Source: Triatoma infestans
Taxonomy: Eukaryota > Arthropoda > Insecta > Hemiptera > Reduviidae
DNA: 64,000 nucleotides
Assembly (NCBI GenBank): GCA_011037195.1
Contig: JAAEAF010000186.1
Location: 164,112 to 228,111, forward strand
Direction: 5' to 3'
Shown piece by piece: positions 1-12,095 of this stretch. Made by a program: the position numbers and the translations under genes. Within the stretch, counting starts at the first letter, position 1. Each line of letters starts with the position of its first letter. The notes under the pieces were generated by a model that was not told where the DNA came from, did no database searches, and was given only the letters and a program-made list of their open reading frames with translations.

Positions 1-32
1 TTTTGTATTGCCATCAATGTTTGTGATTGCAG

Positions 33-3000
33 AAAACTGTAATAAACAGGAATTCATCTCTCACATCCTTCCGCATCTCAAGGCAGTTATTACCATACAA
101 GAGCCTATTCAAGTAAGGGTTGTATGTAGATATGATATATAAGAAATACATATACTTATCTATATATATTTATATATACATAACATATATATATGTACAT
201 ATATTTCATTCAAGTAAAAATGATTTCCTGATGATTTTAGCTTTTTGTCTGGTATAATATGATTAAGGAGTTACCAACTATGAATTTGTTCTTTTTCGTT
301 TAAGGTTATCTATATACATTTATATATACATAACATATATATATGTACATATATTTCATTCAAGTTAAAAAATGATTTCCTGATGATTTTAGCTTTTTGT
401 CTGGTATAATATGATTAAGGAGTTACCAACTATGAATTTGTTCTTTTTCGTTTAAGGTTTTGCTAATTTTTATGCAACGTATGGAACTTATGCTAAAGAT
501 GACACCATGTGAAGATGTAAAAAGCGATGTTCTGCCGTTACTGTACAGAGCACTAGAGTCTGATTCGCAAGACATTCAAGAACTATGCCTTTCTGTTTTG
601 CCAACATTTGCTGAACTAATAGAATATCCGGCTATGAAGAATGCACTGCTTCCTAGGATAAAAAGATTGTGTATATCAACATCTTTTGTCTCGGTAAGTT
701 TATTCTGTAAGGTGTTTATTAGAAATTGTGTGTTTTAGTTGGAAACTTTACCTACAGAGGACGGCTACTGAAGTAAATAAATCGCATCGACAGTCAAATC
801 AAGAACGCTCCTTGCTGAATTTCTATGAAGACAAAGAAGAAAGATCAGAAAATATCTGGCGAATGAGTGTGTTGTGGGAAGGTAGAGATTGATTTAACAA
901 ACGTAAAAGATCAGTCTTCATGTTGAAGAATAGAGTTAATCACCCAAAGGCAGATTGAGTTTATAATAAAAGAGTACGGGTTATGTTTCTTAATTTTTAC
1001 ATTTCTATTTGCATAAGGCATTCTTCGTATTTTCAAAAATTTTGGAATGATAGTTATCTGAGTAAGCTAATTTAGCTAACTAGGATAAGCAACAATATTT
1101 CAAACTAGCTATCAGTCCTGATCGCGTCTGATGAACTAACGAGTTACCAAAGACAACTTTAGAAGGCAAAATAGAGTACCTGATTAGAGAGAATAATAGC
1201 CTAATGGAGGAAGTGAAGAATTTGAAGGGAAAAAAGTAGAATTTATGTTCGACTACTGAATGGCTATAAAGTAAATCAAAATACACATGATTACAATATA
1301 TACACAGGATTGTGTATACAAATACAATATACACAGGATTGTGTGCGATAACAAGATGAATGAGAAAGAATTAGTTAAAGAATTGTGTGAGAAAATACTC
1401 GAGCAGCTCTCAATGTTAGCTAATACGAAAGTTATGAAAGGACCTAATATTGTTGAACTCATGGCAGTCTCAATTTTATGAAATAGTAGAAATTAAAAGG
1501 CTCATGTCTAATTAGCGCTATCCGCTTCACCACGAGATTAAAAAGAGACAGGAGGAAAATTGTAGCTATGGATAAATTTGGCCGTATTTATGATTCTTGG
1601 ATTGCTGTTTGAAAGCTAATTCTGAAAATGATTAAAGATAATCAATGCTTTTTCTGGATAAAGTATAAAAGAGTTAAATCTTAAATAGTGAGTATTCCTG
1701 AGAATTATTTAGTAAGTGTGAATTCGTGAGACGTTCATCAAGATGGTCAGTAATATTTCTGTTCAGTACTAAAGTAATGAGTTATTATATAGTCTGCTTC
1801 AATAACAAATTCAAACAGAAAATGTCAGATTATGGCTCTCCCTCCAATTGATTTGGTCGAAGTTGATAATCATACTTTTCTTACAGTGCTCTATTGTTCT
1901 ATCTCAACAGAATGAGATAAATTTTGATGAGACTTTGTAATTAATCTTTTGAGCACTGGATAAAAAAGTGGCTCAGACTGGTAAAACTTAACGGGTTATA
2001 AAGTTAATATACATCTTAAAATTAGAAAGAACAGTCAATTCGATCAGAAGTGTTTACGATTCAGAAAGCATTCATTTGTTAAATTCATTCAGAAAATCCC
2101 AGTTTTTTTTTTATAAAAAATTCAGGATTTATACTTCAGTAATTGCTACAAAGAGTTTTTTAAGTATAAAAGATTGGTACCCCAAAAATCTAAATCGACA
2201 GTCTGAATTATAAAAGACACTTGAGTTTCCGGGTTGAAACCATATTAAGTGGTTTGCTAGAAACCGACGTTTTGCCCATATTGCAATGAGTCTCTTCAGC
2301 ACCGTTACATCTTGAAAGCTAATGGAGCAATGAACCTTGGTAGAGAATGGGCATGGCTCCTTCCTCCGCCATCTAGACCGCCATATTCTTGATCACCATT
2401 TTTACTGTTGGTGGTGGGCGGGGCTTAATTTTCTCTTCCTTGTCCACGGTTGATTGGCAGGTGACGAGATCTGAGATCTATTTTAGTCACCAAATAGTGT
2501 ATGATTATTTTAGTTGACTTTGACCTTCTCCCTTTTCTAATTATCTGCAATGGAGAGGATGATTGGCAGGTTTATAAGGGACGAGATTCTGAGGACGAAT
2601 CCCCTTAATAGTCGTCAATATGCCTCTCAGGCAGGGAAATCCGTAGACTTGGTGCTGGATGACCAAAACAGGCTACTCCAAAAGTGCTTGACGACAAGGA
2701 AATTGCGATAGCCACCTTTTTGGATATAGAGGGGGCCTTTAATAAATGTGTCCTCAGAGTCACTAGTGGGTGCACTGATGAGAAGGGGTACACATCAACG
2801 ATTTGTCAGTGGATAAGGAATAGTCTATTAGGAAGGACTAATATAGCCACCATGATAATTCATTACTTGAGTCCAGGGTGAGTAGAGGCTGTCCGCAGGG
2901 AGGCGTTTTGTCGCCATTGTTGTGGACGTGATTAGCCGACGACATCTTGGCCAAAGTAACTGCGGAAAGCTTCCATTGCCTAGGATTTGCGCATGCTTGG

Positions 3001-6000
3001 CAATCGTGGTGAGGGGGCGATTTGCGGTAACCGTTTCGGAGCGCACGAGAGGGCGCTCAATATTGTAAATCAATGATGTAGGGTGGAAGGTCTCTCCATT
3101 AATCCCCACAAAACTAAAGTGGTTCCCTTTACAAGGAAGAGAAATCTACAAGGCTTAAAACAGCCGATACTCGGAGGGGTTACGATCCCCTTTGCCATGG
3201 AAGCCAAATATTTGGCAGTCATGTTTGACCGAAGGCTGACATGGAATTCTCATATTAACATTATCACACATAAAACCAAAATCGCCATGAGTAGGTGTAG
3301 GAGGCTGTGCGGTAAAAGTTGGGGATGAAGCCCGAAGATGACCCAAGGATTTATAGCAGTATGGTGAGACCGATGGTAACCCATGGGGCGGTGGTGTGGT
3401 GGATAAAGACCTTGCATATGGGGGAGGGGGGGTTGCGGCGCTTGGAAGTGTTCAAAGGCTGGCCTGCCTGAGCACGACGGGCGCCTTGGTCACTACTCCC
3501 ACTGGTTCTTTTACACCTTCCACCACTCCACATCTATGTCCAAGGCGTTGCTAGGGCAGTCGTGGCTCGAAGCTCCCATTTATCCCAGGCATAGTGGGAA
3601 ATACCAGGAACTATGCGAGGAGTTGGAGGCAGACAAGATTTTAGGTCTGCCTTCGGATATAAAAGTAATGCCTATTTTTTCATGCGGGCTTAACGTCCAA
3701 CTACCAAATTAGGTGTCGCGGACGGGGGCGGAAGCACCTACTTTACTATTAACATTTTTTAAACAAATATAAAATTTAGCAGTTATACGCTGGACTCGTA
3801 CTGGGGTCGTCCCACTTACAAGTCCGTGCTCATAACCACTACACCAACACCCGCCCCTCCTTCGGATATAATGACTCCTAGATAGGACTTCAAAGTCTTG
3901 ATATTAGACAGAGTGGAATGGAAGGACGGGCCGCCAATTTCAGGCGAATGTATGTGGTACACGGACGGATATAAGATGAAGGAAGGAGTGGGACCCGGCG
4001 TGTACCGGGTAGACTAGCCACGGTCTTTCAGGCGGAGCTAGTCGCAATTATTACCTGCGCCGCCGAAATAAGTAGACGGAGAGTGCATAACTCCAGAATC
4101 GTCATTTATTCGGATAGCCAGGCTGCTCTGCGGACAATTCACTCGTGGGAGATCAGTTCAAGGCTGGTGTGGGATTGCCTTGGTGCACTTAAGGAAATTA
4201 GTAGCCATAATAAGGTCTTCCTGGTTTGGGTACCTGGGCATTCGGGTCATAGAGGCAATGAGGCGGCAGATCGTTTGGCCCGGGAGGATTCCATTAGAAC
4301 ACTTATCGGGCCGGAACCGTTCTGTGGTATCTCAAGATGCTTTAGGAGTGTATCCATGTATCCATGGATGCACGACCGATCAAGGAAATGGTGGGTCAAA
4401 ACCCCAGGCCAAAGGCAGGCAAAATGTATGGCTGAGGTTTCGTTTCTTTGGAGAGGAGAAGCTGACGTCTGCAAGCCTGAGCCAGGGCCCCCTCTCGGGT
4501 CTATTAAGGCAGATAGGGCTCGAGAGGGTGCTCTGATGACAGGTGCTCTAAATTGAGCACCTGGGAGCAGCGCCCGCTCTAGCGGTTACGTCGCCCCGGA
4601 CAAAAAGACAAATTGCCGCCCCTTAAGAATATATATATATTTTTTTAAGCAAGTCTATGCACGTTCAAACACAAGTTGAAGCAGCGCTCTGTTCGCGTGC
4701 TAATGCTATTCTTTTCCGAGAAATGTATGCATGTTCAAACAAGTTCAAGCATGGACCTTTACAAATTCTGCATTAATTTTTCAATAGTACCGTACATATT
4801 TTTAGTTTTTAGACATAAACAATATATAATTATGCTAAGCATGTAAATTTTTAGCGAACGAAAAAATCGATATGTGAAATTTTCTATTAATTGAGTATTT
4901 ACATCAATATTTTTCTCACACTTACATCCAAAATTGTGCCCCTAAATTTTGGCACCCTGGACAAAAGTCCGGGTGCCCGCCCCTAGAGCGGGCGCTGCTG
5001 GGAGCCTCCCCAGACTCCACAGTTCGACTAAGGACAGGGCTGGACAGGGGTCTCCAACTTAGAGGGTGCCACAATAGGGGGTCGCGGTGGGCGCAGGCTG
5101 AAGAGCCAATCCCCCCATAGAATCTAATCTAATTTAAACTAATTATCTGTAGGGATACTCAATCTTAATCGGGACCTATCTCTCCCAAGTTATTGGCAGG
5201 TATGATTGGGATAATTTTAAAAATGGGACTAGATAAATGACCCTCATCTGAAACAGAACAATTTGATTTAGCCATCGAACCATTTACACAAACATTCCCA
5301 GCGAATACGCTACAATATCGCTACTTACCAAACGTACCGATCCAAGACTATAATCACTTGGCTACTTCCCAGAAAAATACTACAGCTAATATCTAGAGCA
5401 AAACCAACACGTACTAGGCAAGACCTAGAAATCCAGAGCACAAACTTTATTAGATCGATAACCGACTAACGAGGTAAAAAAAATAGTGCATTAGCTTAGC
5501 TAACAATTAATAAGTTCAAAGAAACCTACAACACGCCAAATAGTACATTTGGAAAGCAACCAAACGATTACAAAGCAAACTTAGGGGCTGACAATTGGGA
5601 AAAAAATATCATAATGAGATGTTTATAGATTATTATAATTTTTTTTCTACAATTTTAGTCATATTCTAAGTACAATTATAGTTGGTAGGAGTCAAAGAAA
5701 AAAAAAATTGTTTAACTTGCAGGTAGCGTATTAGTCGAGGTTTCCAATATGTTGGTCCTTTTAGCCACTTTTTTCCGACGAAATTACGAGTGTATTTCGT
5801 AATACAAGTACTAACGGTCCCACACTACCAATTATTTATTTACATTTTAGTACAAGGTTAATCATATATAAACTAAATCTATTCTACTTCTATATATAGT
5901 ATGGAACATTATTAACATTATCTCTTCATTGTCTCTTTATATATATTTTTTATTCTTTTATATATATATATATATATTTACTCTCTTTCTCACACACACA

Positions 6001-9000
6001 TACAGATATATATATATATATTTCTCAGTATCTAATTTTATTTTTATAGTCTCTTCTTCAATCATTTTATAGGTGCGAGTGAATTGTCTGGTTTGTATTG
6101 GCAAGTTGTTGGATTATTTAGACAAGTGGTTGGTAATGGATGAGGTGTTGCCATTTCTTCCTCAAATACCATCTAAGGAACCAGCAGTTTTAATGGGAAT
6201 TTTAGGTATAATAGTATTTTTTTCATTATTTTATTTTAATAAGGCTTATTGAATAATGATACGTATCAAAAATCAAATTTTATGGGTGCAACAAAAAAGT
6301 GTTTTCCCAGACTCTATACTGATTACAATTTTTGAAAAATTTCATGACATTACCTCAGGGGAAAATGCAAATTACCATATGGGTTTCTGAATATAATATT
6401 CAGAAGTTTTCTGGGAAAGTTGTTTGTCACTCCCGTAAAATACGATATTTTTTCAAAGACAAGTTCACTTAGATTTTATTCCTATATTTATTGTTCAAGT
6501 TTCAGTTTCATTGCAACAATATGTTCTTGTAAAAATAGGTGGTTAGATGGAGGCAAAGCTGGATAGCATCTGGGATTTTATCTGTCATAACATGCTTATT
6601 TTCTTGTTCCTCACCTAGTTTCAGATTTTCGTCCATCATCACAGTAATATTATAAAGTTGTCTAGAGAGTTGACTTTAACTTTATGCTTCTACTTGTTGA
6701 TTGTATGAACTTATTGATAGTCTTACTCTGACGCTGCATGAGAATCCTAAACCGGTCAGAAACAATAAAAATAAGCATGCTACGAAATAAACTCTTACAT
6801 TAAAATTTTGTATTAGCCCGACGGGCCATATATTACATTCCCATATTGGGAGCTTATAATGAAAATTCATTAATATTATTACTCTATTTGCCATTGTAGG
6901 AATTTATAAATTAGTTTTAAATCATAAGAAGATGAGCATGTCAAAGGAAATAATGGCTCAGAAGGTGATTCCATTTTTGATGCCACTCTGTGTAGAAAAT
7001 TTTCTCACACTTAATCAGTTTAATGCTTTAATCTCAGTGGTTAAAGAGATGGTCAGCAAAGTAGAACAGGAACACAGAGTGAAATTAGAACAGCTTCATG
7101 ATCAGCAACAGTAAGTATTTTGAAAGTAATAGAAAAATGATGTAATTGTAAACATTTCCTCATCATAGCGTAAATGCTTTCCACTTGTCTCAGTCTACTT
7201 TTAGACACAATTATTATTATTAACGGCTAAGAGGGTTGATGAAAGATGCTGAATTGATGAACACATGAACTGGCACTAAACTCACAATTTATATTTTAAG
7301 AATTTATTGAGAAAGGGAAAAAGGAGTTTACTCAGTAGAGAGTTTAGAGAGTGAATGATTGTCGGTAGGTGATATGAAGAGTGGTCTAGCAGGCTGTGTG
7401 AGTCGCTTAGCGTGACGTGACTAGTTAGATTTCTTGCTTGTTGTAACGGAGATTCTAACGAGTTGTCAAGCTTGGTGTACCGTTCAAGATTGAAGTTGAT
7501 ATAGCGATTGATATTTACTCATTCTCTTCTGCACTCTTCAGAGTTGATTTGGTGACTGATAGTTAAGCCTCTCAGATGAGCACTTTTATTAAATTTCTCT
7601 TGCCGCTAGAGACAGCTTTTAGATGTGAGATTGGCTGACGAGATTAAAGTCCATTCCCAAGTGGGCGTGACAGAGAATAAGTAATTGACCTGTGCTTGGA
7701 AGCTCAGTGGTGGCGCTGTGAAGGGCTGCTAATAAAAATATTGAGTTCAGCTTTTTGTGGCTAATTTTCTGGCGATATTCATTATAGTATTTTCTAATAC
7801 ATATTTGAAAATTAAAATATTTTGTTTATTGAAAGTTCATTACAAGTAGAAACCCAGTCTTTCATAACATGGATAATTGATTCCCATATAATTTTTGTAG
7901 ACGACTAATTTACCCAATATGTATTTTATTTTAAGGACTTTGGACACTAGTCTTCCAGCAGCTAAAATAATCGCTCCTCCGATTCAGCCATCAGTAAATT
8001 CTTTGAATGACCTATTAACGCTTGAGAAGGCAAATACGATACCTGCAACTTCTCCTTCGCTTCAGGTCAAACAACTTACATTTGAAGATAAACAAAGGTT
8101 GCCATTAATACTCTTTTAATGACAGTATTTATTTATCCCTTATACATTTTATTTATTTATTAATACACCTGTTATGCCAGAACGCTTAAAGAAGTAATTG
8201 ACGTTATATAATAGGGAACCAATAAATTCAAAATAAGTAAATACTTAGAAAAAAGATAAAGTTCTAAAAAAATTAATAAAATTTAAGAAATTAAAATAAC
8301 AGTAGTAATAATATAATAATAATAAGATCTAAAGCATTTCTAGACAGAATAACAGACTAAACGTGAACTTTAAAACAGAAGAGCTAAGATTCCACAGGCT
8401 AAGTTATTGAAATTATGTTATAAAAATGTATAATCTTGAAATCTAAAAAGAATAGAGTTTTATGAACCTTGCACAGTGGCAATACCCATATCATTTCATT
8501 AATATTAGCAAATCCCTATTAGTAATTTTATTAAGCTATGAAAGAATTTTTCAAATAAAAATGCTTAATTTATATTTACTAAGTTTCTTTTACAGGTTAA
8601 TAAGAGAGGAAGATGCTACGAAACAAATGAAGTCTGGCCCTCAAACTCTTACTCCTTCTCCTGTACCAACGGCGATTCAAAAAACTACAATAAAAGATTT
8701 AACAGGTATTAAACATGCAAAAAATGCCGAAAGTTTTAACAAAAGTACTTCTGCTATCCTAGCCGAGCGATTTACTTTCTCGCTCTTGTGCGAGAGTAGA
8801 ATAAAAGTGTATTGAAACCCTCGTGAAAGATAGAAACACGAGATACAAATATTAGGGGCAATTGGTCTTTCCCACTTTGTGTTTTTTTTAAACAGTTTGT
8901 TAAGGTTGATCAAATTCTGGTGCCAGGAGATTTTCAGGTTACGTAATATGGTTCAGTGATTAAATTCGTTATTCACAACAAAACGTATTATTCTGCTGGA

Positions 9001-10113
9001 ATAGCCAAAATTAAATTCCCCTAGAACATTGTCTCGGACATTTTTTCCTTGATAGCTTCGTTTCATTATGAGTCATCGACCGTTTCGAAGTCTCTTGATA
9101 AATAGTAATATATATATATATAAGGGGGGAGGGGGAGAATGAGCTCAGATTTTGAGTTGCCCTAGTCAAGATCTCGCACTGTATCTCAGGACGATCTCTT
9201 GAAATCAATTGCACAAAATGAAGCAGATTGTTAGGACAAAAATTTCTAGCGCTGCGGACCCCAATATCCATTAATGAAGTTGTGGCTTCCTTTATGTATT
9301 TTTATCCTGTACCTTATAAGTCTTTATTAGTATAATGATAAGTGATTGTGATAAACTGAATTAGGGGTATAAATGAAGAGTCCCATGGCAGTGTATATAT
9401 TATATATCTAAGAGATTTGAGGACGCAGTCTATTTGTTGCAAACACGGTGATTACATCCCGCATTGTCGTCAAGATTTCTGAAGAAGTGGCTAAACCTTA
9501 AGTGGGTTTCAATTCTATTATGGAATTAAAAAACAAAAAATAAATAATTTAATTGTATGAAGTTCCGTTACAGAGAATTATTAAATCATTTTTTTTAGTT
9601 CTAAGCGTTTGGTCAATTAGTTTTAAGGATAAAACGATATAGGATTTTACCCAACTTTTGTTTGTTGATAATATTGTTATCTCTTAAAAGATGTGTAATG
9701 GCAGATAATCACGTTTTTCAGCAAACTTACTAGATAGCAACAAGTTTACAGTGAATAATGGAATTTCACAAAGTGGAAACAATCCTAACATACAAACTAC
9801 TATCGGCGGGAATATAAGCAATATTGGAATGAAAAGTGGAATTATGGGAACAGGACCTAACAAATATGGTAGAGGCAGAAATGTGGTCGGTGGTGTTGAT
9901 GCATTTAATGGAAACTCCACGTTAAACTCATTCAGAAGTAATTCCTCTACTTCTGAATCTTTGAACAGTATTGGTAATACAAATCAGGTTAATTGGACAA
10001 ATTGGCCTACTCCTCCGGTCTTGCAACCTGCAACGAAACTTATTCCAAATATACAAAGTAACACTGTAACAAAGCAACTTTCCAAGGATGAAATTAATGA
10101 TTTGTTAAGCTAA
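33..10113 (+). CDS. SCYL2: SCY1-like pseudokinase 2 (SCYL2/CVAK104 type), 3' part
   Basis: Seven exons can be joined in phase: 33-112, 457-693, 6073-6205, 6900-7110, 7936-8097, 8596-8705 and 9722-10113 (stop TAA). All introns are GT-AG. The gene is cut by the window start, so the N-terminal pseudokinase domain is not visible. The exons encode the HEAT-like alpha-helical region (FISHILPHLKAV, VLPLLYRALESD, LDKWLVMDEVLPFLPQIPSK, KEPAVLMGILG, LTLNQFNALISVVKEM, EQEHRVKLEQLHDQQQ), which matches my memory of vertebrate SCYL2. A low-complexity Asn/Gly/Ser-rich tail follows and ends KDEINDLLS. The family is catalytically weak or inactive and works with clathrin and AP-1/AP-2 in trans-Golgi and endosome traffic. 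The short phrases KQLTFEDKQRL and IKDLT also match SCYL2. Exon boundaries come from phase and homology, not from transcripts. Confidence 0.86.
153..456 (+). repeat. Two-copy tandem duplication including a 3' splice site
   Basis: Two near-identical units of about 150 bp lie head to tail (about 153-304 and 305-456). Each runs from TTATCTATATA through an ATATATATGTACATA tract to TTCGTTTAAG. The second copy supplies the AG acceptor of the SCYL2 exon starting at 457. The first copy carries the same acceptor context at 303-304. The units differ mainly by an A-run indel of 2 nt and a few substitutions, so the duplication is recent. Confidence 0.85.
694..2550. other. SCYL2 intron, 5' part, no gene recognised
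   Basis: This AT-rich intron sequence holds only short open frames. The frame at about 1287-1481 (plus) and its minus-strand shadows match no family I recognise. A segment near 2225-2310 (AAACCGACGTTTTGCCC and GAGTCTCTTCAGCACC) has the look of a retroelement terminal region but cannot be classified. Confidence 0.4.
3662..3858 (-). mobile_element. tRNA-derived SINE (family B) with 12-bp target duplication
   Basis: On the minus strand the element starts GGGGCGGGTGTTGGTGTAG, has a tRNA-like box A/box B arrangement (GTAGTGGTTATGAGC, then GTACGAGTCC) and ends in an AT-rich tail. A perfect CCTTCGGATATA flanks it at 3650-3661 and 3859-3870, a typical LINE-mediated target-site duplication. Related copies lie at 35232-35405 and 36333-36540. 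It is inserted in LINE copy 1. Confidence 0.82.
4568..4997. mobile_element. Non-autonomous TIR element (MITE), hAT-like ends
   Basis: The ends are inverted repeats: CAGCGCCCGCTCTAG on the left and CTAGAGCGGGCGCTG on the right (15 bp perfect, then imperfect pairing). CTGGGAG occurs immediately outside both ends (4561-4567 and 4998-5004), or CTGGGAGC if the terminal C is shared. This fits a 7-8-bp target duplication. The interior is AT-rich without coding capacity. CAG-starting ends and a roughly 8-bp duplication suggest a hAT-related MITE, but superfamily assignment is inference. It sits in the 3' part of LINE copy 1. Confidence 0.75.
5131..6072. other. SCYL2 intron with TA-rich microsatellites
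   Basis: This is AT-rich intron sequence with (TA)n and CACACA tracts near 5938-6030, just before the exon at 6073. I see no gene. Confidence 0.5.
6590..6790. repeat. Head-to-head pair of hammerhead-like repeats
   Basis: The minus-strand arm (6600-6645) reads GTGATGA, GGAC-GAAA-ATCT, GAAACTAGG. The plus-strand arm (6728-6758) reads CTGACGC, ATCCTAAACCGGTC. They belong to the same family as the copies at 43.3 and 45.1-45.2 kb. Both arms have the flank AATAAGCATG after the core, so they form an inverted repeat around a centre of about 80 bp. Core bases are mutated in both arms (C3 or A9 and the GAAA block), so neither should be active. It lies in a SCYL2 intron. Confidence 0.55.
7200..7780. 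other. GC-richer inserted block in SCYL2 intron, unclassified
   Basis: The block runs from about ACGGCTAAGAGGG to GCTGCTAATAAAA and is richer in G and C than the surrounding intron. It has no coding potential and no clear terminal repeats. It could be a solo LTR or a SINE/LINE tail, but no family is recognised. Confidence 0.3.
8760..9680. other. SCYL2 last intron, repeat-derived, no gene
   Basis: The region begins with a foldback (TTTACTTTCTCGC ... GCGAGAGTAGA near 8771-8801) resembling the terminal hairpin of the unclassified family at 17.98 kb. The rest holds short shadow frames only, with a (TA)n run at about 9108-9122. Confidence 0.4.
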
Positions 10114-12047
10114 TTTCAAAGATGATTAAAACTAATAATAAACCTGTTCCTTTTCAATTGCGGATGCAGCTAATTCAGAAGTATAATTACAATTTCAAGA
10201 TACCATTCTTTAAATGTATCTATTTTAATATTTATTCTTTAATGTCTTAACTATTTATTTTCATCGAGCTTTTTTAGGCCATTGTAGTGTATTTCTCGAA
10301 GTAATAGCTTTTTAATAAATGTATATGTAAAATTAAAATTTAAACAAAAACTTGATAGGTTATACCTATTAATATGAAAAATTTTTGCCTTTATCTATAA
10401 ATCTAGCAAATCCCAAGTGTTTAAATTCTTTACAATAAGACTGAAATGTTAAATATCTTATATCTCCAAGAATAGATTATTTAAATTTTTATTTCGGTTA
10501 ATTAGTTCAGCAAAATTTTTAAGTATTTTACATTAATGTGTATAAAATGTTAAAGTATAATAATGGCTTTCTAGTCTGCAGGTTAGATACAAAATTTCAT
10601 TCAAACAAATATTTTTGTTCTTCAGTAGTGTTTTATACAAACAAATCTAATTTCCAGAATTTATGTTTTTAATATGTGATTTGTTCTTATAATTGTAAAA
10701 ATTGATTTTGAAGCAACTTATACATTCCTATTAAAAATAAGGAATTATTTTCTTAAAATTAACTATCCCTTTCGATATCTATCCTTAACATTTTTTCCTT
10801 TGAATTCCCTAATATTATCTTGATTATTATCTACTAAATTAATATACTTGATAAAACCAGAATGCTGAAGAATCCAGAGAAATTATAGTACTCTTTCGAC
10901 TTTACGTTTTTAATTAAAGTTGTTTTCATGGAATACTTTAATAATTTATTGACGTATTCTAAAAAGCGTAATATTTCTACTCAGCCCTAAGCAGAAAATT
11001 TGCAAACTCTTTCTGGGAATTCCTACCATAGGAATAAATATGAGGCGTTTATCTAATTACGGATGTTTAGCTTTTAATTAACACCAAATATTTTAAACAA
11101 TTTTAAAAATTAAATTTTGAAGATGGCATTAGTGATATGGAAGTTCAGCTTAGTGCAATTAATTCAGATTTGGAAAATAAAATAACTCAAATATTAAAAG
11201 TTATTTAATTAACTCCACGTTATAGTGAAGTTCATTTAGTTTTTTTAAAAAAAAAGTGACAATCACAGTTATACGAAATGTCACTTACATGTATAATGCA
11301 AAACCAAAATGCATGCCGAGAGCACGGGAAAGAAAAACAACACCACAAAACAATAGAATTTATACCTAAAAGCGGAATAAGAAATCACCATGTGTAATCT
11401 GAGTATTCATCTAAAACAAAAAAGTATGATTTAGTTTTGTCTACTTCTGGATAGTAGACAATTCATAGCGTTCTTTATTTAATATTGCCTTCCTAAAAAA
11501 AAAAGGAGGTTACCAAAAATACTAGAAAACAACTGGTATTTATATAAACAATTTTAATAACGTCACTACCTTTAATGCAGGTTATATGTAACGTTTAAGA
11601 AGTTTATTAAAATTAAGGTCATAGCTCTTATTTTTTGAAATCAGTGAAATTAACATCTGAGTACCTAAACATGTAATGAAAGAAGGGCCCCCGGCCTAGG
11701 CTGCCCTTTGTTACTATTCACCTACATTTCATGAATGGCAAGGTTAGTTTACGGTTAGTCATTTTTCAAAGAATATACTGTGATGATTAGATTTCTGAGT
11801 TCAGATGTGTTTTTGTAGTTTAGGTGAGTAGTGTTGTAGAACTTTTACTTTTATTTTGTGGAACTTTTATGGAAAAAACTTTTACAATTCAAGAACTTAA
11901 TGACCTATTTTTAGGAATATTTTCTTCATCGTCTTTTATTAAATTTATATTGATCGTAAAGAATTAACTCTGTGAAATTTCTATGACGTGATATCTTAAT
12001 GAAACGAAATTGAATAAAATTGATTTGTGCAGTGATTATCTGTTTTA
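10114..12047. other. SCYL2 3'UTR and intergenic spacer
   Basis: Candidate AATAAA signals for SCYL2 lie at 10137-10142 and 10314-10319. The remainder is AT-rich spacer up to the DCLK 5' end, without a recognisable gene or element. Confidence 0.55.
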
Positions 12048-12095
12048 GTGTTGTTTACATTGAATATTTACTTTCTTATATTTATTTTTAAGAGG

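Larger units (their letters stand above)
2555..5130 (+). mobile_element. Degraded R1/LOA-type non-LTR retrotransposon (LINE copy 1)
   Basis: Fragments of a LINE ORF2 lie in order on the plus strand. Reverse transcriptase motif A (FLDIEGAFN) is near 2719. The segment RGCPQGGVLSPLLW is near 2887-2927, directly followed after a stop by LADDILA. RT thumb-like text (INPHKTKVVPFTRKRN, EAKYLAVMFDRRLTWNSHI) lies at 3098-3258. An RNase H domain (YSDSQAALRTIHSW, VWVPGHSGHRGNEAADRLA) lies at 4083-4300. Stops and frameshifts break every domain, so it is a dead copy. RNase H with the RGCPQGGVLSP form of motif B fits the R1/LOA group rather than Jockey or CR1. A SINE (3662-3858) and a small inverted-repeat element (4568-4997) interrupt it. 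It sits in the SCYL2 intron between the exons ending 693 and starting 6073. Confidence 0.85.

Noticed and set aside
1080..1481. Short coding exons on either strand near 1.1-1.5 kb
   Set aside because: Overlapping open frames on both strands with no family similarity, and no fit to SCYL2, whose exons at 693 and 6073 join directly in phase.
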